A stretch of 38,028 nt of DNA. It comes from Aigarchaeota archaeon (GTDB lineage Archaea > Thermoproteota > Nitrososphaeria_A > Caldarchaeales > Wolframiiraptoraceae). The translations under genes and the position numbers were made by a program. Shown piece after piece: positions 23,970 through 33,867 of the stretch (positions within the stretch are counted from its first letter, which is position 1; each line of letters starts with the position of its first letter). The stretch is from assembly GCA_025058515.1 (NCBI GenBank), contig JANXDW010000038.1, positions 1-38,028 on the forward strand. The letters are read 5' to 3'. The notes below the pieces were generated by a model, which was given only the letters and a program-made list of their open reading frames with translations, made no database searches and was not told the origin of the DNA.

Positions 23970-24378
23970 CTCCAATTACGATTATAGATGGAAAATTTGA
24001 GAGTAATTTTAAGATAACAGGCTTATATGTATAGTATTTTTCTCCATTAAAAGGTATAAAGTTTAATCCTGTCAACTTTTTAATTACCTCAGCTTCTAAT
24101 TCTCCACCATCGATAAAATATATACTCTCTCCACTCTCTATACTTCTACGGAAAACGAGAGGTAGCTTAAGATTCTCCTGTAAATCTTCAGGTAAAATAC
24201 TCTTTAATGATTTCAACTCATCTTTATCGAAGTAGTGGACTCCTCCAAGTGTTTCTATGAATGGATTATCCATTTTCAATAGGATAGGTAAAGGTACTCT
24301 AATTTTTGGAATATCTCTATTTAGCTCTCTCAATTGATGTCTAAGCCATTCATCTGAATCCTCTAAGACCAAGCCCAA
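23962..24378 (-). CDS. UPF0216/DUF61 family protein
   Basis: A 138-residue protein matching the archaeal UPF0216 (DUF61) pattern: LRELNRDIPKIRVPLPILLK, then GGVHYFDKDELKSLKSILPED, then LKLPLVFRR and YFIDGGELEAEVIKKLTG. The family is restricted to archaea, has no known function, and lacks membrane segments. It is convergent with the ECF gene (8-base overlap of ends) and divergent from cdc48 across 88 bases. Confidence 0.78.
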   Translation of the reverse strand: MGLVLEDSDEWLRHQLRELNRDIPKIRVPLPILLKMDNPFIETLGGVHYFDKDELKSLKSILPEDLQENLKLPLVFRRSIESGESIYFIDGGELEAEVIKKLTGLNFIPFNGEKYYTYKPVILKLLSNFPSIIVIGVI

Positions 24379-24466
24379 ATCTTAAGAATATCTCAGCGGT
24401 ATTAAATTATTCTCTAGTTATGGAGATTGGTTAGGGGAAAATCATTATATGATACATCTTTAGTTT

Positions 24467-26662
24467 ATGTTTTGGAGTAAGTGCATGTGGAGTAATAGTG
24501 GAGGAAAGAAAGAAGTCCAGTTGAAGGTTGCGGAAGCTAGGCAGAGAGATATTGGAAGGAAGATTGCTAGAGTTGATAGTAGAGCTCTTAGAGAACTTAA
24601 TCTTAGTCCTGGAGATTTGATAGAGATTGTTGGTAAGAGGTCTACTGTTGCTATAGTGTGGCCACCTTATAAGGAAGACGATGGTATGGGGCTCATCAGG
24701 ATCGATGGTGAAGTTAGGAGGAATGCAGGAGTATCTGTTGGAGAGTATATTAGGATACAGAAGGTAAACGCTAAACCTGGTACTAAGATAGTTTTAGCAC
24801 CATATGAGACCCTTCCATTCGTTGGAGATTTTGCAAGGATTGTTAAGAGCCAGTTGATGAATCTACCTGTAATGAAGGGGGATACAGTGATAGTTCCAAT
24901 ACTTGGAATGGGTATAGAGCTAAAAGTAACATCTACAAGTCCTACGAATGCAGTAATCGTAACTGAAACAACTGTAATAGAAGTGACTACTTCTCCTGTA
25001 AAGAGACTGGAGGAGGCGACGGGTGTAACGTATGAAGATATTGGAGGACTCCATGAAGAACTTCAGAGAATTAGAGAGATGATCGAGCTTCCACTAAAAC
25101 ATCCAGAACTCTTCCGCCACCTAGGAATAGATCCACCTAAAGGATTGATCCTATATGGTCCTCCAGGTACTGGAAAGACCTTGATAGCTAAAGCGATAGC
25201 TAATGAGACAGGCGCTCACTTCATCTCTATAAATGGACCTGAGATCATGAGTAAGTTCTATGGAGAGAGTGAGGCTAGGCTTAGAGAGGTCTTCCAAGAA
25301 GCTGAACAGAATGCTCCGAGTATTATATTCATCGATGAGCTTGATGCTATTGCTCCTAAGAGGAGTGAGGTTACAGGTGAAGTTGAGAGAAGAGTTGTCT
25401 CACAATTGCTAGCCTTAATGGATGGATTAAAAGGTAGAGGTCAAGTAATAGTTATAGGTGCAACAAATAGGATTGATGCAGTTGACCCAGCATTAAGAAG
25501 ACCTGGGAGATTCGATAGAGAGATAAGGATAGGTGTGCCGGATAGAAATGGTAGAAAAGAGATCTTGCAGATCCATACTCGTAGGATGCCTCTAGCAGAA
25601 GATGTAGACTTAGACGAGATCGCAGATATTACTCACGGATTCACTGGAGCAGATTTAGCAGCCTTATGCCGTGAAGCTGCTATGAATGCTCTAAGAAGAT
25701 TCTTGCCTAAGATAGATCTCGAGAGAGAAGTGATACCTGCAGATGTACTAGAAGAGCTTAAAGTTAGTAGAGATGACTTTGCAAATGCATTAAGGATGAT
25801 CCAGCCTTCAGCTCTCAGAGAAGTAATACTAGAGATACCCAACGTCAAGTGGGAAGATGTAGGAGATCTACAATCTGTAAAACAAGAACTTAAAGAAGCT
25901 GTTGAATGGCCTTTAAAATATCCTGAAGTCTTTAAGCGACTTGGTATAAGACCTCCTAGAGGAATACTTCTTTACGGTCCTCCAGGTACGGGTAAGACTT
26001 TACTAGCTAAAGCTGTAGCTACAGAATCGGAAGCTAACTTTATCTCTGTCAAGGGTCCAGAAGTCTTGAGTAAGTGGGTTGGAGAATCTGAGAAAGCTGT
26101 AAGAGAGATCTTTAGGAAAGCTAGAGAGACAGCTCCATGTATAGTATTCTTCGATGAGCTTGATGCTATAGCTCCTAGAAGAGGACTTCACGCAGATGCA
26201 GGTGTAACAGATAGAATTGTCAACCAGCTTCTCACAGAGATGGATGGAATACAGACACTTAAAGGCGTGGTAATCATAGGTGCATCAAATAGACCCGATA
26301 TACTAGATCCAGCACTCCTCAGACCTGGCAGATTTGATAGAGTCATCTACGTTCCACCACCAGATATAGATGGGAGGTATCAGATATTCCAGATACATAC
26401 TCGTGGAATGCCTCTGTCAGATGATGTTGACTTGAGTAAGCTTGCAGCCATGACAGATGGATACACGGGAGCAGATATAGAAGCAGTATGTAGAGAGGCT
26501 GCGATACTCGCAATGCGTGAGAACATAAATGTTGAGAAGGTCGGCATGAGGCACTTCATTATGGCTTTAGAAAAGATCAAGCCGAGCATATCAGCTGAAC
26601 AGAAGAGAGAATATGAAAGAATATTAACAGACTTTAAGAGGTCTATGGCCTACATCTCTTGA
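24467..26662 (+). CDS. cdc48: CDC48/VAT-type AAA ATPase (p97 homologue)
   Basis: A 731-residue unfoldase that threads proteins for degradation or remodelling as a hexamer in the cytoplasm. An N-terminal double-psi barrel domain (about 18-100, [19 protein letters not shown]) precedes two AAA domains. D1 has Walker A GPPGTGKT near 231-238 and Walker B FIDELDA near 289-295. D2 has Walker A near 504-511 and Walker B FFDELDA near 561-567. Both have arginine-finger regions ([25 protein letters not shown]). Start is ATG 24467 or ATG 24485 (six residues later); conserved sequence begins only around residue 16. The methyltransferase gene follows with one base between. An AN1 zinc-finger protease is encoded 9 kb away, a domain often tied to p97 in eukaryotes. 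Confidence 0.97.
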   Translation: MFWSKCMWSNSGGKKEVQLKVAEARQRDIGRKIARVDSRALRELNLSPGDLIEIVGKRSTVAIVWPPYKEDDGMGLIRIDGEVRRNAGVSVGEYIRIQKVNAKPGTKIVLAPYETLPFVGDFARIVKSQLMNLPVMKGDTVIVPILGMGIELKVTSTSPTNAVIVTETTVIEVTTSPVKRLEEATGVTYEDIGGLHEELQRIREMIELPLKHPELFRHLGIDPPKGLILYGPPGTGKTLIAKAIANETGAHFISINGPEIMSKFYGESEARLREVFQEAEQNAPSIIFIDELDAIAPKRSEVTGEVERRVVSQLLALMDGLKGRGQVIVIGATNRIDAVDPALRRPGRFDREIRIGVPDRNGRKEILQIHTRRMPLAEDVDLDEIADITHGFTGADLAALCREAAMNALRRFLPKIDLEREVIPADVLEELKVSRDDFANALRMIQPSALREVILEIPNVKWEDVGDLQSVKQELKEAVEWPLKYPEVFKRLGIRPPRGILLYGPPGTGKTLLAKAVATESEANFISVKGPEVLSKWVGESEKAVREIFRKARETAPCIVFFDELDAIAPRRGLHADAGVTDRIVNQLLTEMDGIQTLKGVVIIGASNRPDILDPALLRPGRFDRVIYVPPPDIDGRYQIFQIHTRGMPLSDDVDLSKLAAMTDGYTGADIEAVCREAAILAMRENINVEKVGMRHFIMALEKIKPSISAEQKREYERILTDFKRSMAYIS

Positions 26663-26663
26663 A

Positions 26664-27374
26664 ATGACTGGACTTGGTCAAGAGTGGACTAAAACCATTA
26701 GAGCTCTATCGAAGATCTCTGACTACTATAGAGAACTGAATTCAGTTATCTCTCTCGGCACAGATTTAAAGATTAGGAGAGAAGCAATAGAAAAGTTTCT
26801 TAAACAACCTAGGATAGTTCTAGACCTAGGATCTGGAGATGGAGTATTTACTGAGGTAACTATCTTTTCGAAACCATCTATTCATCTAGTAGTTATGCTC
26901 GACGTACTATTAGAGATGTTAAAGAAGGCAAAGAAGATTGATAACGTAGAGAAGGTTCAAGGAACCTTTGAGCATCTACCCTTTAGAGATCTAGGATTCG
27001 ATAATATTATTGCAGCATTCTCTCTACGCGATTCCATAAATCTAGAAAAAGCATTATCTGAAATTAAAAGAATAATGAAAGACCATGGAGGATTGGTTGT
27101 AGTTGATCTAGGTAAACCGGACACGTATCTAAAGAGGTTTTTAATATTTTTTTACTGGAATGTGATCGCACCTTTAATCGCAATGATCAAGCTTGGATCT
27201 AGAGGTATATTCAGTAGCCTAGAAATAGCGAGGACTCTAAAACCTTATCCCACTAATTCCCATCTAGCAAAAATCTACAAGAAATATTTTTCACATACTG
27301 TTCTATTTGAAAAGTTTATAGGTGGTGTAATACTACTCCACGCTTCTAAAGAGTTTTCAAGAGAAGCTTCTTAA
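26664..27374 (+). CDS. UbiE/MenG-type class I SAM methyltransferase
   Basis: A 236-residue methyltransferase with SAM motif I VLDLGSGDGVFTEV near 52-65, motif II with VMLDV, and a motif III-like IIAAFSLRDSINLEKALSEIKRIMK. The C-terminal part (FYWNVIAPLIAMI, SLEIARTLKPYPTNSHLAKIY, FIGGVILLHASK) is like UbiE/MenG, which C-methylate quinone precursors at the membrane. Demethylmenaquinone methylation is the most likely job, but the sequence is divergent. It starts one base after the cdc48 stop, so it is probably cotranscribed. Its last 29 bases overlap, antisense, the DUF72 gene. Confidence 0.8.
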   Translation: MTGLGQEWTKTIRALSKISDYYRELNSVISLGTDLKIRREAIEKFLKQPRIVLDLGSGDGVFTEVTIFSKPSIHLVVMLDVLLEMLKKAKKIDNVEKVQGTFEHLPFRDLGFDNIIAAFSLRDSINLEKALSEIKRIMKDHGGLVVVDLGKPDTYLKRFLIFFYWNVIAPLIAMIKLGSRGIFSSLEIARTLKPYPTNSHLAKIYKKYFSHTVLFEKFIGGVILLHASKEFSREAS

Positions 27375-28107
27375 AATTGGCTGCATCATCTCTCATAGAA
27401 ACATTATTAAACATAACGTAGACCTCCTCCCTCCCCTTCTCTCTTTCTCTCCTAATATTCTCTAATAATTTGTAGAGATCATCTATTGTATATCTGTATG
27501 AGTAGTTTACTTCTCTACCTCCTATTCCATGAAGTCTAAAGTAGCCGATAAGATGGTCAGAGACATTCTCAGATCTAAAAGGGTCTGTAATGTGTAGTAT
27601 GTCGAGTTTACTGCAAAGTCTTTTAACTTCACTTAAATGCTCTCTCCAATCTCCTCTCGGCTCCCACCCGATAATACATCTACACCTCTCAACTATTGAG
27701 AAGAACTCTTCAATATTCTTAACATTCTCTTTACTGTAATTAAATGATGCAGGAGTTTGAACAACTATTACCTTAGCATTCAATCCTTCTGCAACTTCAA
27801 GTATCTTATTCCATGCTTCAATATTTTCTTGTGTAGGTTTAAGATAACCATATGAATTAACCTTTGATTTAGGTATCTTTAATCCACTTCTCCTCCAAGT
27901 CGGGCTTCCAGGAGGATGGGTTACGACTTGCCAAGCCTTCATATTGAAGATAAACTCTACTGGAGCATCTTCTCTCCACTTCTTCACAGTCTCTACTCTA
28001 GGAAGCTTGTAAAAAGTTTCTTGAACTTCTATAGTACTAAATTCTTTGAAATACTCTTTCTTTCCACCTTTAACACACCATCCACAACATCCAACTCTAA
28101 CTATCAT
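27346..28107 (-). CDS. DUF72 family TIM-barrel protein
   Basis: About 253 residues from ATG 28107. The frame extends to 28155, but the added 16 residues are encoded over a TATA-like sequence, and the family begins at IVRVGCCGW. Features: VQETFYKLPRVETVKKWREDAPVEFIFNMKAWQVVTHP, then VVQTPASFNYSKENV, IGWEPRGDW, YFRLHGIG and the terminal VYVMFNNVSMRDDAANFKKL, all DUF72 hallmarks. The family forms a TIM barrel with a probable metal or phosphate site. Its biochemical function is unknown. It ends inside the 3' part of the methyltransferase gene on the opposite strand (29-base overlap). Confidence 0.92.
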   Translation of the reverse strand: MIVRVGCCGWCVKGGKKEYFKEFSTIEVQETFYKLPRVETVKKWREDAPVEFIFNMKAWQVVTHPPGSPTWRRSGLKIPKSKVNSYGYLKPTQENIEAWNKILEVAEGLNAKVIVVQTPASFNYSKENVKNIEEFFSIVERCRCIIGWEPRGDWREHLSEVKRLCSKLDILHITDPFRSENVSDHLIGYFRLHGIGGREVNYSYRYTIDDLYKLLENIRREREKGREEVYVMFNNVSMRDDAANFKKLLLKTL

Positions 28108-28135
28108 AGCCTTAATAGAAGATCTACAACAAAAT

Positions 28136-28146
28136 CTTATAAATAG
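28136..28146 (-). promoter_or_regulatory. TATA-like box of the DUF72 gene
   Basis: On the minus strand the sequence ctatttataag is centred about 34 bases before ATG 28107. It leaves a leader of only a few bases and supports that start over 28155. Confidence 0.45.
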
Positions 28147-28199
28147 ATCCTTCATTCTCTGTTATTTTTATACTGGGATAAGGATCTGAAAAGATAGAG

Positions 28200-31100
28200 A
28201 TGAGACCTAGGATAGATACTGGTCAGCTTCTAGATATGCTGGGCTATAGTTACTATTTCTTTGATCAGGATGGTGAATACCCTGAGTATGTTGAGGTATC
28301 TTTTGAAGAAGTTGTCCCCGAGATTTTAAATGGTTCATCTAAGAAAACTCTTGAACTAATCGGTAAGAAACTGTATAAACATCAGCTTGACTCTCTTGAA
28401 GCTCTTGAAAAAGGTATGAACATAATTCTAAAGTCTGGGACAGGCTCAGGGAAGACTGAGGCATGGTTTATTTACTCTGCAAAACGTAAGATTAAGACTT
28501 TATCGATCTATCCAACTCTTGCACTAGCTTATGACCAGCTTAATAGATTAAGTCAATACTGCTCAGACTTGAAGATGAATATAATGGTCTTAGATGCATT
28601 AAAGAGGGATGAGCTAGTATCTAGATATGGATTCAAGAATGTTAAGAAGATGGTCTCTGAATCAGATCTAATTGTTACGAACCCCGCCTTCTTTCTTAAT
28701 GAAATTAAGAAGACTGCCTTAGGCGGGTCGAGCTTACTATCTCCATTCTTCGAGAAGCTAAGGTTATTAGTAGTCGATGACTTCGATTTTTACGGTCCTC
28801 GAGAGATTGCATTACTATTCTCTATGCTTAAGATACTTGTAAAGATGTTTGGACGAGATATTCAGTTCGCATTCATGACAGCGATGCTCGCAAATCCTCA
28901 GGAGGTAGCTGAGTACCTTAAGACAATAAACAGTAGAGAGACTGAGATAATTTCGGGAAAGTCCTTTAAAGCACCGAATAGAGTATACATAGTTCTAGGT
29001 AAGAATCTTAGGAAATTATGGGAGGAGGCGAGAAAGTTTACTGATAGATTACAAGATGCAGGTGTTGGAGAAGATGTTTTAAGAACTCTTAAAGATTATG
29101 AATATTTTAAACAGAATGTCTACAAGGTTTGGGATGCTCTGAAATATGCTGGCGTTCCTGCACCTGAGCCTTTTTTGGATGTAGTAGAAATAATATCCAA
29201 CTACGTACTAGATGATGCAGTTACACTAGTATTTACTAGGAGTATTGAGCGTGCAGAGGAGATCTCTAGAAGATTGATTGATAAAACTGGGAGAAGAGAA
29301 CGTATCGGAGCTCATCATCACCTAGTATCAAGAGATGTGAGGAGAGAGATAGAAGATGCGGTAAGGTCTGGGATTGTTAAACTCCTCATATCTCCTAGAA
29401 CCCTCTCTCAAGGAATAGATATAGGAGAAGTGCTTAGAGTAGTTCACATAGGTTTACCAGATTCTCTAAGAGAGTTTTATCAGAGAGAGGGTAGGAAGGG
29501 TAGGAGGAGTGGAACAGAGCTTACAGAGACTCTCATAATCCCTCAAGGATCATGGGATTACGACTTACTTTCAAGAGGTGTAAAAACTGTGAAGAATTGG
29601 TTAAACCTACTATTAGAGAAGATAATCGTAAATCCTGAAAACAAATATTCAAGATTATTTGAAGCCTTATTGAAAGCTCAATCCCCTACTTTAAAGAGAG
29701 AGTTAACTTTAGAAGAAGTAGATTTCTTGAAGAGTTTAGGTCTCTTCAATGGTTCAGAGTTATCAAAGGCTGGGAAGAGGGTTTGGAGGCAGATGAACTT
29801 TTACGAGTTCGCTCCACCATATGGGATAAAGAGATTAAAGATAGAAGATGATGGATCAACTAAAAGACTTGAAGATATCAGTCACTGCGACCTAGTTGAG
29901 AAATTCCAGATAGGTGCGATCGACTATACCAGTGATGGTGTCGTGACCTCTCATAAACTTGGTGGAGGTAGAGCAGTTACAGGAGTTATGGTTGAGCCTC
30001 TGAGAGAGAGAATTCTCAGAAGATATGAAGGAACATCTTATGCTCTTGAAGAATATGAGAGAATAAAGAGGACATGGGGTGAGGAGCCGAATATCTTTAA
30101 AGACTATCTCCACGGTAGACTTCACTCTAGAGTATTCTGCGTCGTCCACCCACCTGTAGAAGGATTCGGTAAATACATCAAGATACCGAATAGAGTTGAA
30201 TGGGTAATAGTAGGTGAGAGAAAGAAGATGTTAAGAAGAGGGGAGGAGACTTTATTCTATAAAGATAAGAAATCGGTAGTGGTTGCTTCTCCAACCTATG
30301 GAAAATATGAAGATTATACTTATGGTATTGTGGTTGAGGTTGGGATAGAAGAAGACCCAGAACTACTTAAGCTTGGACTTGCATACGTAATGATCGTTTT
30401 GAGGAGGGTGCTTGGAATACCCTTAGAGACATTAATGTACGGTGTTCTGAGACTCGGTGAAAGGAAGTTCATAGCAATACATGAACCTGAGAGCGCGGGA
30501 TTGATTGAGAAGATAGATTGGGGGAGAGTCTATGAAGATGTTGAGAAATATGTTCCAGACGAGATAGATGAGATAGTACTAGAAGAATTAGATGAATACT
30601 CTTACTCAACTCTTGTATCACTTAAGATTGATTGGGAGACTGCTAGAGAATTTGCTCTGAGAGCTCTAGACTACATTAGACGTAGAGAGAAGATTAAGCT
30701 AGAATTTATGGGAAAGTTTTTAGAGATACCGAAACCTTCTAAGAGTTTAAAGATAGCATCTATATCAAGTGTTTATTTACAGCTTAGAGAAGATCTAAAC
30801 TTTGGTATATATGCTCTTCTCGTCTTCGATGGAGAAGAAGACACATACTGTTCTGGAATTACGGAAATTGGGAGACCAGACCAGAATTATCTAAAAGTTC
30901 AAGAAAAATTATCGAAGCTTATAGATGAAGGATTCAAAATCATAACATATGGAAGTAAAAATTTCTACAGAGTTTTAGATTCAGCTGGTTTAAAAAGTAC
31001 GAAGACATTGATAAAAGGTTTAGAAGCTGATGATGTTTTCTATGATTCTCGTGAGATGATCTCTAAAGTCTTGGGATATACTATAGAGTTAGAAGACCTG

Positions 31101-31298
31101 AAAAAAGCTCTCGGATTTACATCAACAAATATCAGCCGATTGGTACAGATTATAGATGATGTGAAGAGGATGGCTCCCGGGAGGAAGACTTTAGAATACA
31201 TCTCAAGGACCTTAGACAATGATCTAAAAGAATTCTTAAAAGAGGAGGCGGTTTCAGCATATATATCCTATCTAATCTCTCAGAAAAGTGGACTTTAA
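28200..31298 (+). CDS. SF2 helicase (YprA/Lhr-like) with a C-terminal domain possibly related to RNase H-fold exonucleases
   Basis: A 1032-residue DNA/RNA helicase. A KHQLDSL Q-like motif lies at 60-66, Walker A SGTGSGKTEAW at 79-89, motif II VVDDFDFYG at 191-199 (DDFD instead of DExH/DEAD), and motif III TAM at 227-229. Motif IV is LVFTRS near 343, motif V ISPRTLSQGIDIG at 397-409 and motif VI YQREGRKGRRSG at 427-438. The order and spacing suit the YprA/MrfA-Lhr group. The last 180 or so residues (ISSVYLQLREDLNFGIYALLVFDG, then IITYGSKNFYRVLD, then VFYDSREMISKVLG and LEDLKKALGF) echo the YprB/MrfB RNase H-like layout, but expected acidic metal ligands are partly absent. No Cys-rich MZB domain is seen. 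rtcB follows 64 bases later. Confidence 0.85.
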   Translation: MRPRIDTGQLLDMLGYSYYFFDQDGEYPEYVEVSFEEVVPEILNGSSKKTLELIGKKLYKHQLDSLEALEKGMNIILKSGTGSGKTEAWFIYSAKRKIKTLSIYPTLALAYDQLNRLSQYCSDLKMNIMVLDALKRDELVSRYGFKNVKKMVSESDLIVTNPAFFLNEIKKTALGGSSLLSPFFEKLRLLVVDDFDFYGPREIALLFSMLKILVKMFGRDIQFAFMTAMLANPQEVAEYLKTINSRETEIISGKSFKAPNRVYIVLGKNLRKLWEEARKFTDRLQDAGVGEDVLRTLKDYEYFKQNVYKVWDALKYAGVPAPEPFLDVVEIISNYVLDDAVTLVFTRSIERAEEISRRLIDKTGRRERIGAHHHLVSRDVRREIEDAVRSGIVKLLISPRTLSQGIDIGEVLRVVHIGLPDSLREFYQREGRKGRRSGTELTETLIIPQGSWDYDLLSRGVKTVKNWLNLLLEKIIVNPENKYSRLFEALLKAQSPTLKRELTLEEVDFLKSLGLFNGSELSKAGKRVWRQMNFYEFAPPYGIKRLKIEDDGSTKRLEDISHCDLVEKFQIGAIDYTSDGVVTSHKLGGGRAVTGVMVEPLRERILRRYEGTSYALEEYERIKRTWGEEPNIFKDYLHGRLHSRVFCVVHPPVEGFGKYIKIPNRVEWVIVGERKKMLRRGEETLFYKDKKSVVVASPTYGKYEDYTYGIVVEVGIEEDPELLKLGLAYVMIVLRRVLGIPLETLMYGVLRLGERKFIAIHEPESAGLIEKIDWGRVYEDVEKYVPDEIDEIVLEELDEYSYSTLVSLKIDWETAREFALRALDYIRRREKIKLEFMGKFLEIPKPSKSLKIASISSVYLQLREDLNFGIYALLVFDGEEDTYCSGITEIGRPDQNYLKVQEKLSKLIDEGFKIITYGSKNFYRVLDSAGLKSTKTLIKGLEADDVFYDSREMISKVLGYTIELEDLKKALGFTSTNISRLVQIIDDVKRMAPGRKTLEYISRTLDNDLKEFLKEEAVSAYISYLISQKSGL

Positions 31299-31362
31299 TC
31301 GGGGTAGAGTATAATGGACATGATTAAATACAAGTTCTAATCGTTTAGTTAGTGGGTTTAAT

Positions 31363-32820
31363 ATGCCTAAGATACCTATTCAGAAAATAGATCAATGTAT
31401 TTGGAGGATACCTCAAAACTTTAGACAAGATATGAAGGTACCTGTAACGATCTTCGCTTCTGAAGAATTACTCCAGAAGATGCAAGTAGATAGAACACTT
31501 GATCAAGGAGTCAACGTTGCAACTCTCCCAGGTATATTGAAGCATAGCGTAGTCTTACCTGATGCTCATGAAGGATATGGATTCCCAATAGGAGGAGTTG
31601 GTGCAACAGACTATAATGAAGGCGTTATCTCACCTGGTGGAGTAGGCTATGATATAAACTGTGGCGTTAGACTTATGGTTACAAATCTAGATGAGAAAGA
31701 AGTTAAACCTAAGATCATCGAACTAGTCAATGCTCTTTTTACAAACATCCCTTCAGGTCTCGGTTCTAGGAGAAAAGACTTCTCTATAACTATGAGCGAC
31801 TTAGATAGGATAGCTGTTGAAGGAGCTAGGTATATTGTTGAGAAGTTCGGTCTAGGGTGGAGAGAGGATATAGAGCATTGTGAAGAAGAAGGGGCAATGG
31901 ATGGCGCTGACCCGAAGTTCGTTAGCCCAACTGCCAAGAGTAGAGGCATAGGTCAGATAGGTACACTTGGTAGTGGAAATCATTTCCTTGAAGTTCAGCG
32001 TGTAGAGAAGATATATGATGCTAAAGCTGCTGAGAAGATGGGGATAACCCATGAAGGACAGGTAACTGTTCTTATACATACTGGTAGTAGAGGTTATGGA
32101 CATCAGATCTGTGGAGATTATCTAAGAGTTATGGAGAGAGCATCAGCTAAGTATGGGATAAGACTACCTGATAGAGAGCTAGCATGTGCACCTGCAAATA
32201 CTCCTGAAGCAGACCAGTATCTTAAAGCTTTCAAATGTGCAGTAAACTATGCTTTTGCAAATAGGCAGGCCATAACACATTGGGTTAGGCAGAGCTTTGA
32301 GCAAGTCTTCAAGAAGTCGGCAGACTCTCTAGGTATGAAGCTAATCTACGACGTTGCCCACAATATAGTTAAGCTAGAAGAACACGTAGTAGATGGAAAA
32401 CTTAGAAAAGTATGGGTTCATAGGAAAGGTGCTACAAGGAGCTTTCCAGCAAACCATCCTCTAATACCTAAAACTTATCGAGATATCGGTCAACCAGTTC
32501 TCATACCTGGATCTATGGGTACAGCAAGTTGGGTGCTATTAGGAAATCCGAAAGCTATGGAGCTTACTTTTGGAAGTACTGCACATGGAGCTGGAAGAGA
32601 GATGAGTAGAGCAGCAGCTAAAAGGACTACGAGAGCAAGCGATATCATAAATGATCTTAAAGAGAGGGGGATATATATCAAAGCAGATAGTGCAGAGACG
32701 ATAGTAGAAGAAGCTGATGAAGCATATAAATCTGTTGATAAAGTAGTTGAGGTTAGCCACGTAGTGGGAATAGGGACAAAGGTAGCGAAACTTAGACCTA
32801 TAGGTGTAGTCAAAGGTTAA
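31363..32820 (+). CDS. rtcB: RNA-splicing ligase RtcB
   Basis: Joins 2',3'-cyclic phosphate and 5'-OH RNA ends using GTP and Mn2+, mainly in tRNA intron splicing. The 485-residue length is normal for archaea, and there is no intein. Metal and guanylate-site motifs are VLPDAHEGYGFPIGG (66-78), GYDINCGVRLM with D97 and C100, GTLGSGNHFLEV, HTGSRGYGHQI, YDVAHNIVKLEEH, GSMGTASWVL and the HGAGREMSR motif carrying the guanylylated His. No archease gene is adjacent, although archaea usually need it. The helicase directly upstream on the same strand may be cotranscribed. Confidence 0.97.
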   Translation: MPKIPIQKIDQCIWRIPQNFRQDMKVPVTIFASEELLQKMQVDRTLDQGVNVATLPGILKHSVVLPDAHEGYGFPIGGVGATDYNEGVISPGGVGYDINCGVRLMVTNLDEKEVKPKIIELVNALFTNIPSGLGSRRKDFSITMSDLDRIAVEGARYIVEKFGLGWREDIEHCEEEGAMDGADPKFVSPTAKSRGIGQIGTLGSGNHFLEVQRVEKIYDAKAAEKMGITHEGQVTVLIHTGSRGYGHQICGDYLRVMERASAKYGIRLPDRELACAPANTPEADQYLKAFKCAVNYAFANRQAITHWVRQSFEQVFKKSADSLGMKLIYDVAHNIVKLEEHVVDGKLRKVWVHRKGATRSFPANHPLIPKTYRDIGQPVLIPGSMGTASWVLLGNPKAMELTFGSTAHGAGREMSRAAAKRTTRASDIINDLKERGIYIKADSAETIVEEADEAYKSVDKVVEVSHVVGIGTKVAKLRPIGVVKG

Positions 32821-32927
32821 TACTCTCACAATGTAAAACTTTGAGAAAATAAGCTATAACCAACCTCAACCTTCTAGATAAAGTTAATTAAAGAACACGT
32901 ATAGAAGAATCTCTAGGTGTTAGATTT

Positions 32928-33173
32928 TTGAGAGACATTAACGGGTTAAGCTTCTTCGTATTTCTCGGAATTATCTTAATCATAGTTGGTTTGATCTTGG
33001 TTCTATTACCACTCATCTCTAAAATGGGTGTTAGGCTTGAAAATATACATCCACTAATCTTAGTGTGGAAGAAGATCGATGATTTCTATATAGGCACATC
33101 ACCTATTACGATCATCCTGCTGATACTAGTATATCTCTTAATTACCTTCTTAAGAAGAGGATACTTAACATAA
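32928..33173 (+). CDS. Small two-span membrane protein, DUF2905-like
   Basis: An 81-residue protein from a TTG at 32928, as no ATG precedes the first membrane segment. Two hydrophobic helices (FFVFLGIILIIVGLILVLLPLI and SPITIILLILVYLLITFL) flank a loop of about 20 residues containing KKIDDFYIGT. The layout (long Gly-containing helix, loop ending in F-Y-x-x-x-x-P/T, second helix, Arg-rich end) resembles the DUF2905 family of unknown function. It lies 107 bases after rtcB and is convergent with the phosphoribosyltransferase gene. Confidence 0.6.
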   Translation: MRDINGLSFFVFLGIILIIVGLILVLLPLISKMGVRLENIHPLILVWKKIDDFYIGTSPITIILLILVYLLITFLRRGYLT

Positions 33174-33210
33174 TGAATAGATCGTTAAGTTACCAGTCAT
33201 CTAAGATCTT

Positions 33211-33867
33211 CTACTTTATCAATCTCTTACTGTGAGATAGATAGTATAGAACGTCCTCGTCAGTTAGTTGTCTAAAATCTTGATAGAATTGTCCAATTGC
33301 ATAGAATGGTGTAGGGGTCGCTACACATACTACTTCATCAGCTTCTCTTCTAAGTTTATGAATAGTCTCCGGTGGAGCTACTGGGATTGCACAGATCAAT
33401 CTTGAACAGTTCTTCTTCCTCAGAAACCTTAGAGAAGCTATCATTGTTGCGCCTGTAGCTACTCCATCATCTACAACTATTACCTTATACTTTGAGAGTT
33501 CAGGGATCTCTACTTCTCCACGATAGACTTTCAACCTCTTCTTGATTAATTCTAATTCTCGAACTACCGCAGACCTTATATATTCTTCACTAACTCCAAC
33601 TAGTTCTGCAACTTCTTCTTCAATGTATACTGTTCCATCTTCAGCTACAGCTCCTACAGCTAGCTCAGGTTGTAGAGGTGCTCCAATCTTTCTAGGAATG
33701 ATCACCTCTAGTAAGCAGTTAAGTTCTCGTGCTACGTAATATCCTATCTCTACACCTCCTCTCGGTATCCCGAATACTACGCACTCCTCTCCTCTATACT
33801 TCTGGAGTAATTGAGAGAGCTTTAACCCAGCTTCTCTCCTATCTCTAAAGATTATACCTTCAAACAT
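33211..33867 (-). CDS. Phosphoribosyltransferase-family protein (COG1926 type)
   Basis: A 218-residue type I phosphoribosyltransferase fold protein. The PRPP-binding loop is VIVVDDGVATGATM (129-142), and an N-terminal FGIPRGGVEIGYYVA (32-46) forms the family's first loop. IPRKIGAPLQPELAVGAVAEDGTVYI is typical of COG1926 members, whose base substrate is unknown. No purine- or pyrimidine-specific hood motif is visible. The first 8 bases overlap the end of the topoisomerase gene, so the two are translated from one message. No functional link between them is evident. Confidence 0.87.
   Translation of the reverse strand: MFEGIIFRDRREAGLKLSQLLQKYRGEECVVFGIPRGGVEIGYYVARELNCLLEVIIPRKIGAPLQPELAVGAVAEDGTVYIEEEVAELVGVSEEYIRSAVVRELELIKKRLKVYRGEVEIPELSKYKVIVVDDGVATGATMIASLRFLRKKNCSRLICAIPVAPPETIHKLRREADEVVCVATPTPFYAIGQFYQDFRQLTDEDVLYYLSHSKRLIK

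Noticed and set aside
28200-31298. Canonical Lhr-type or reverse-gyrase helicase
   Set aside because: Motif II is DDFD, no topoisomerase domain is present, and the C-terminal region does not read like Lhr-core domains.
31647-32829. Several minus-strand frames of 83-107 codons
   Set aside because: They are shadows of rtcB, which is intact with all active-site motifs.
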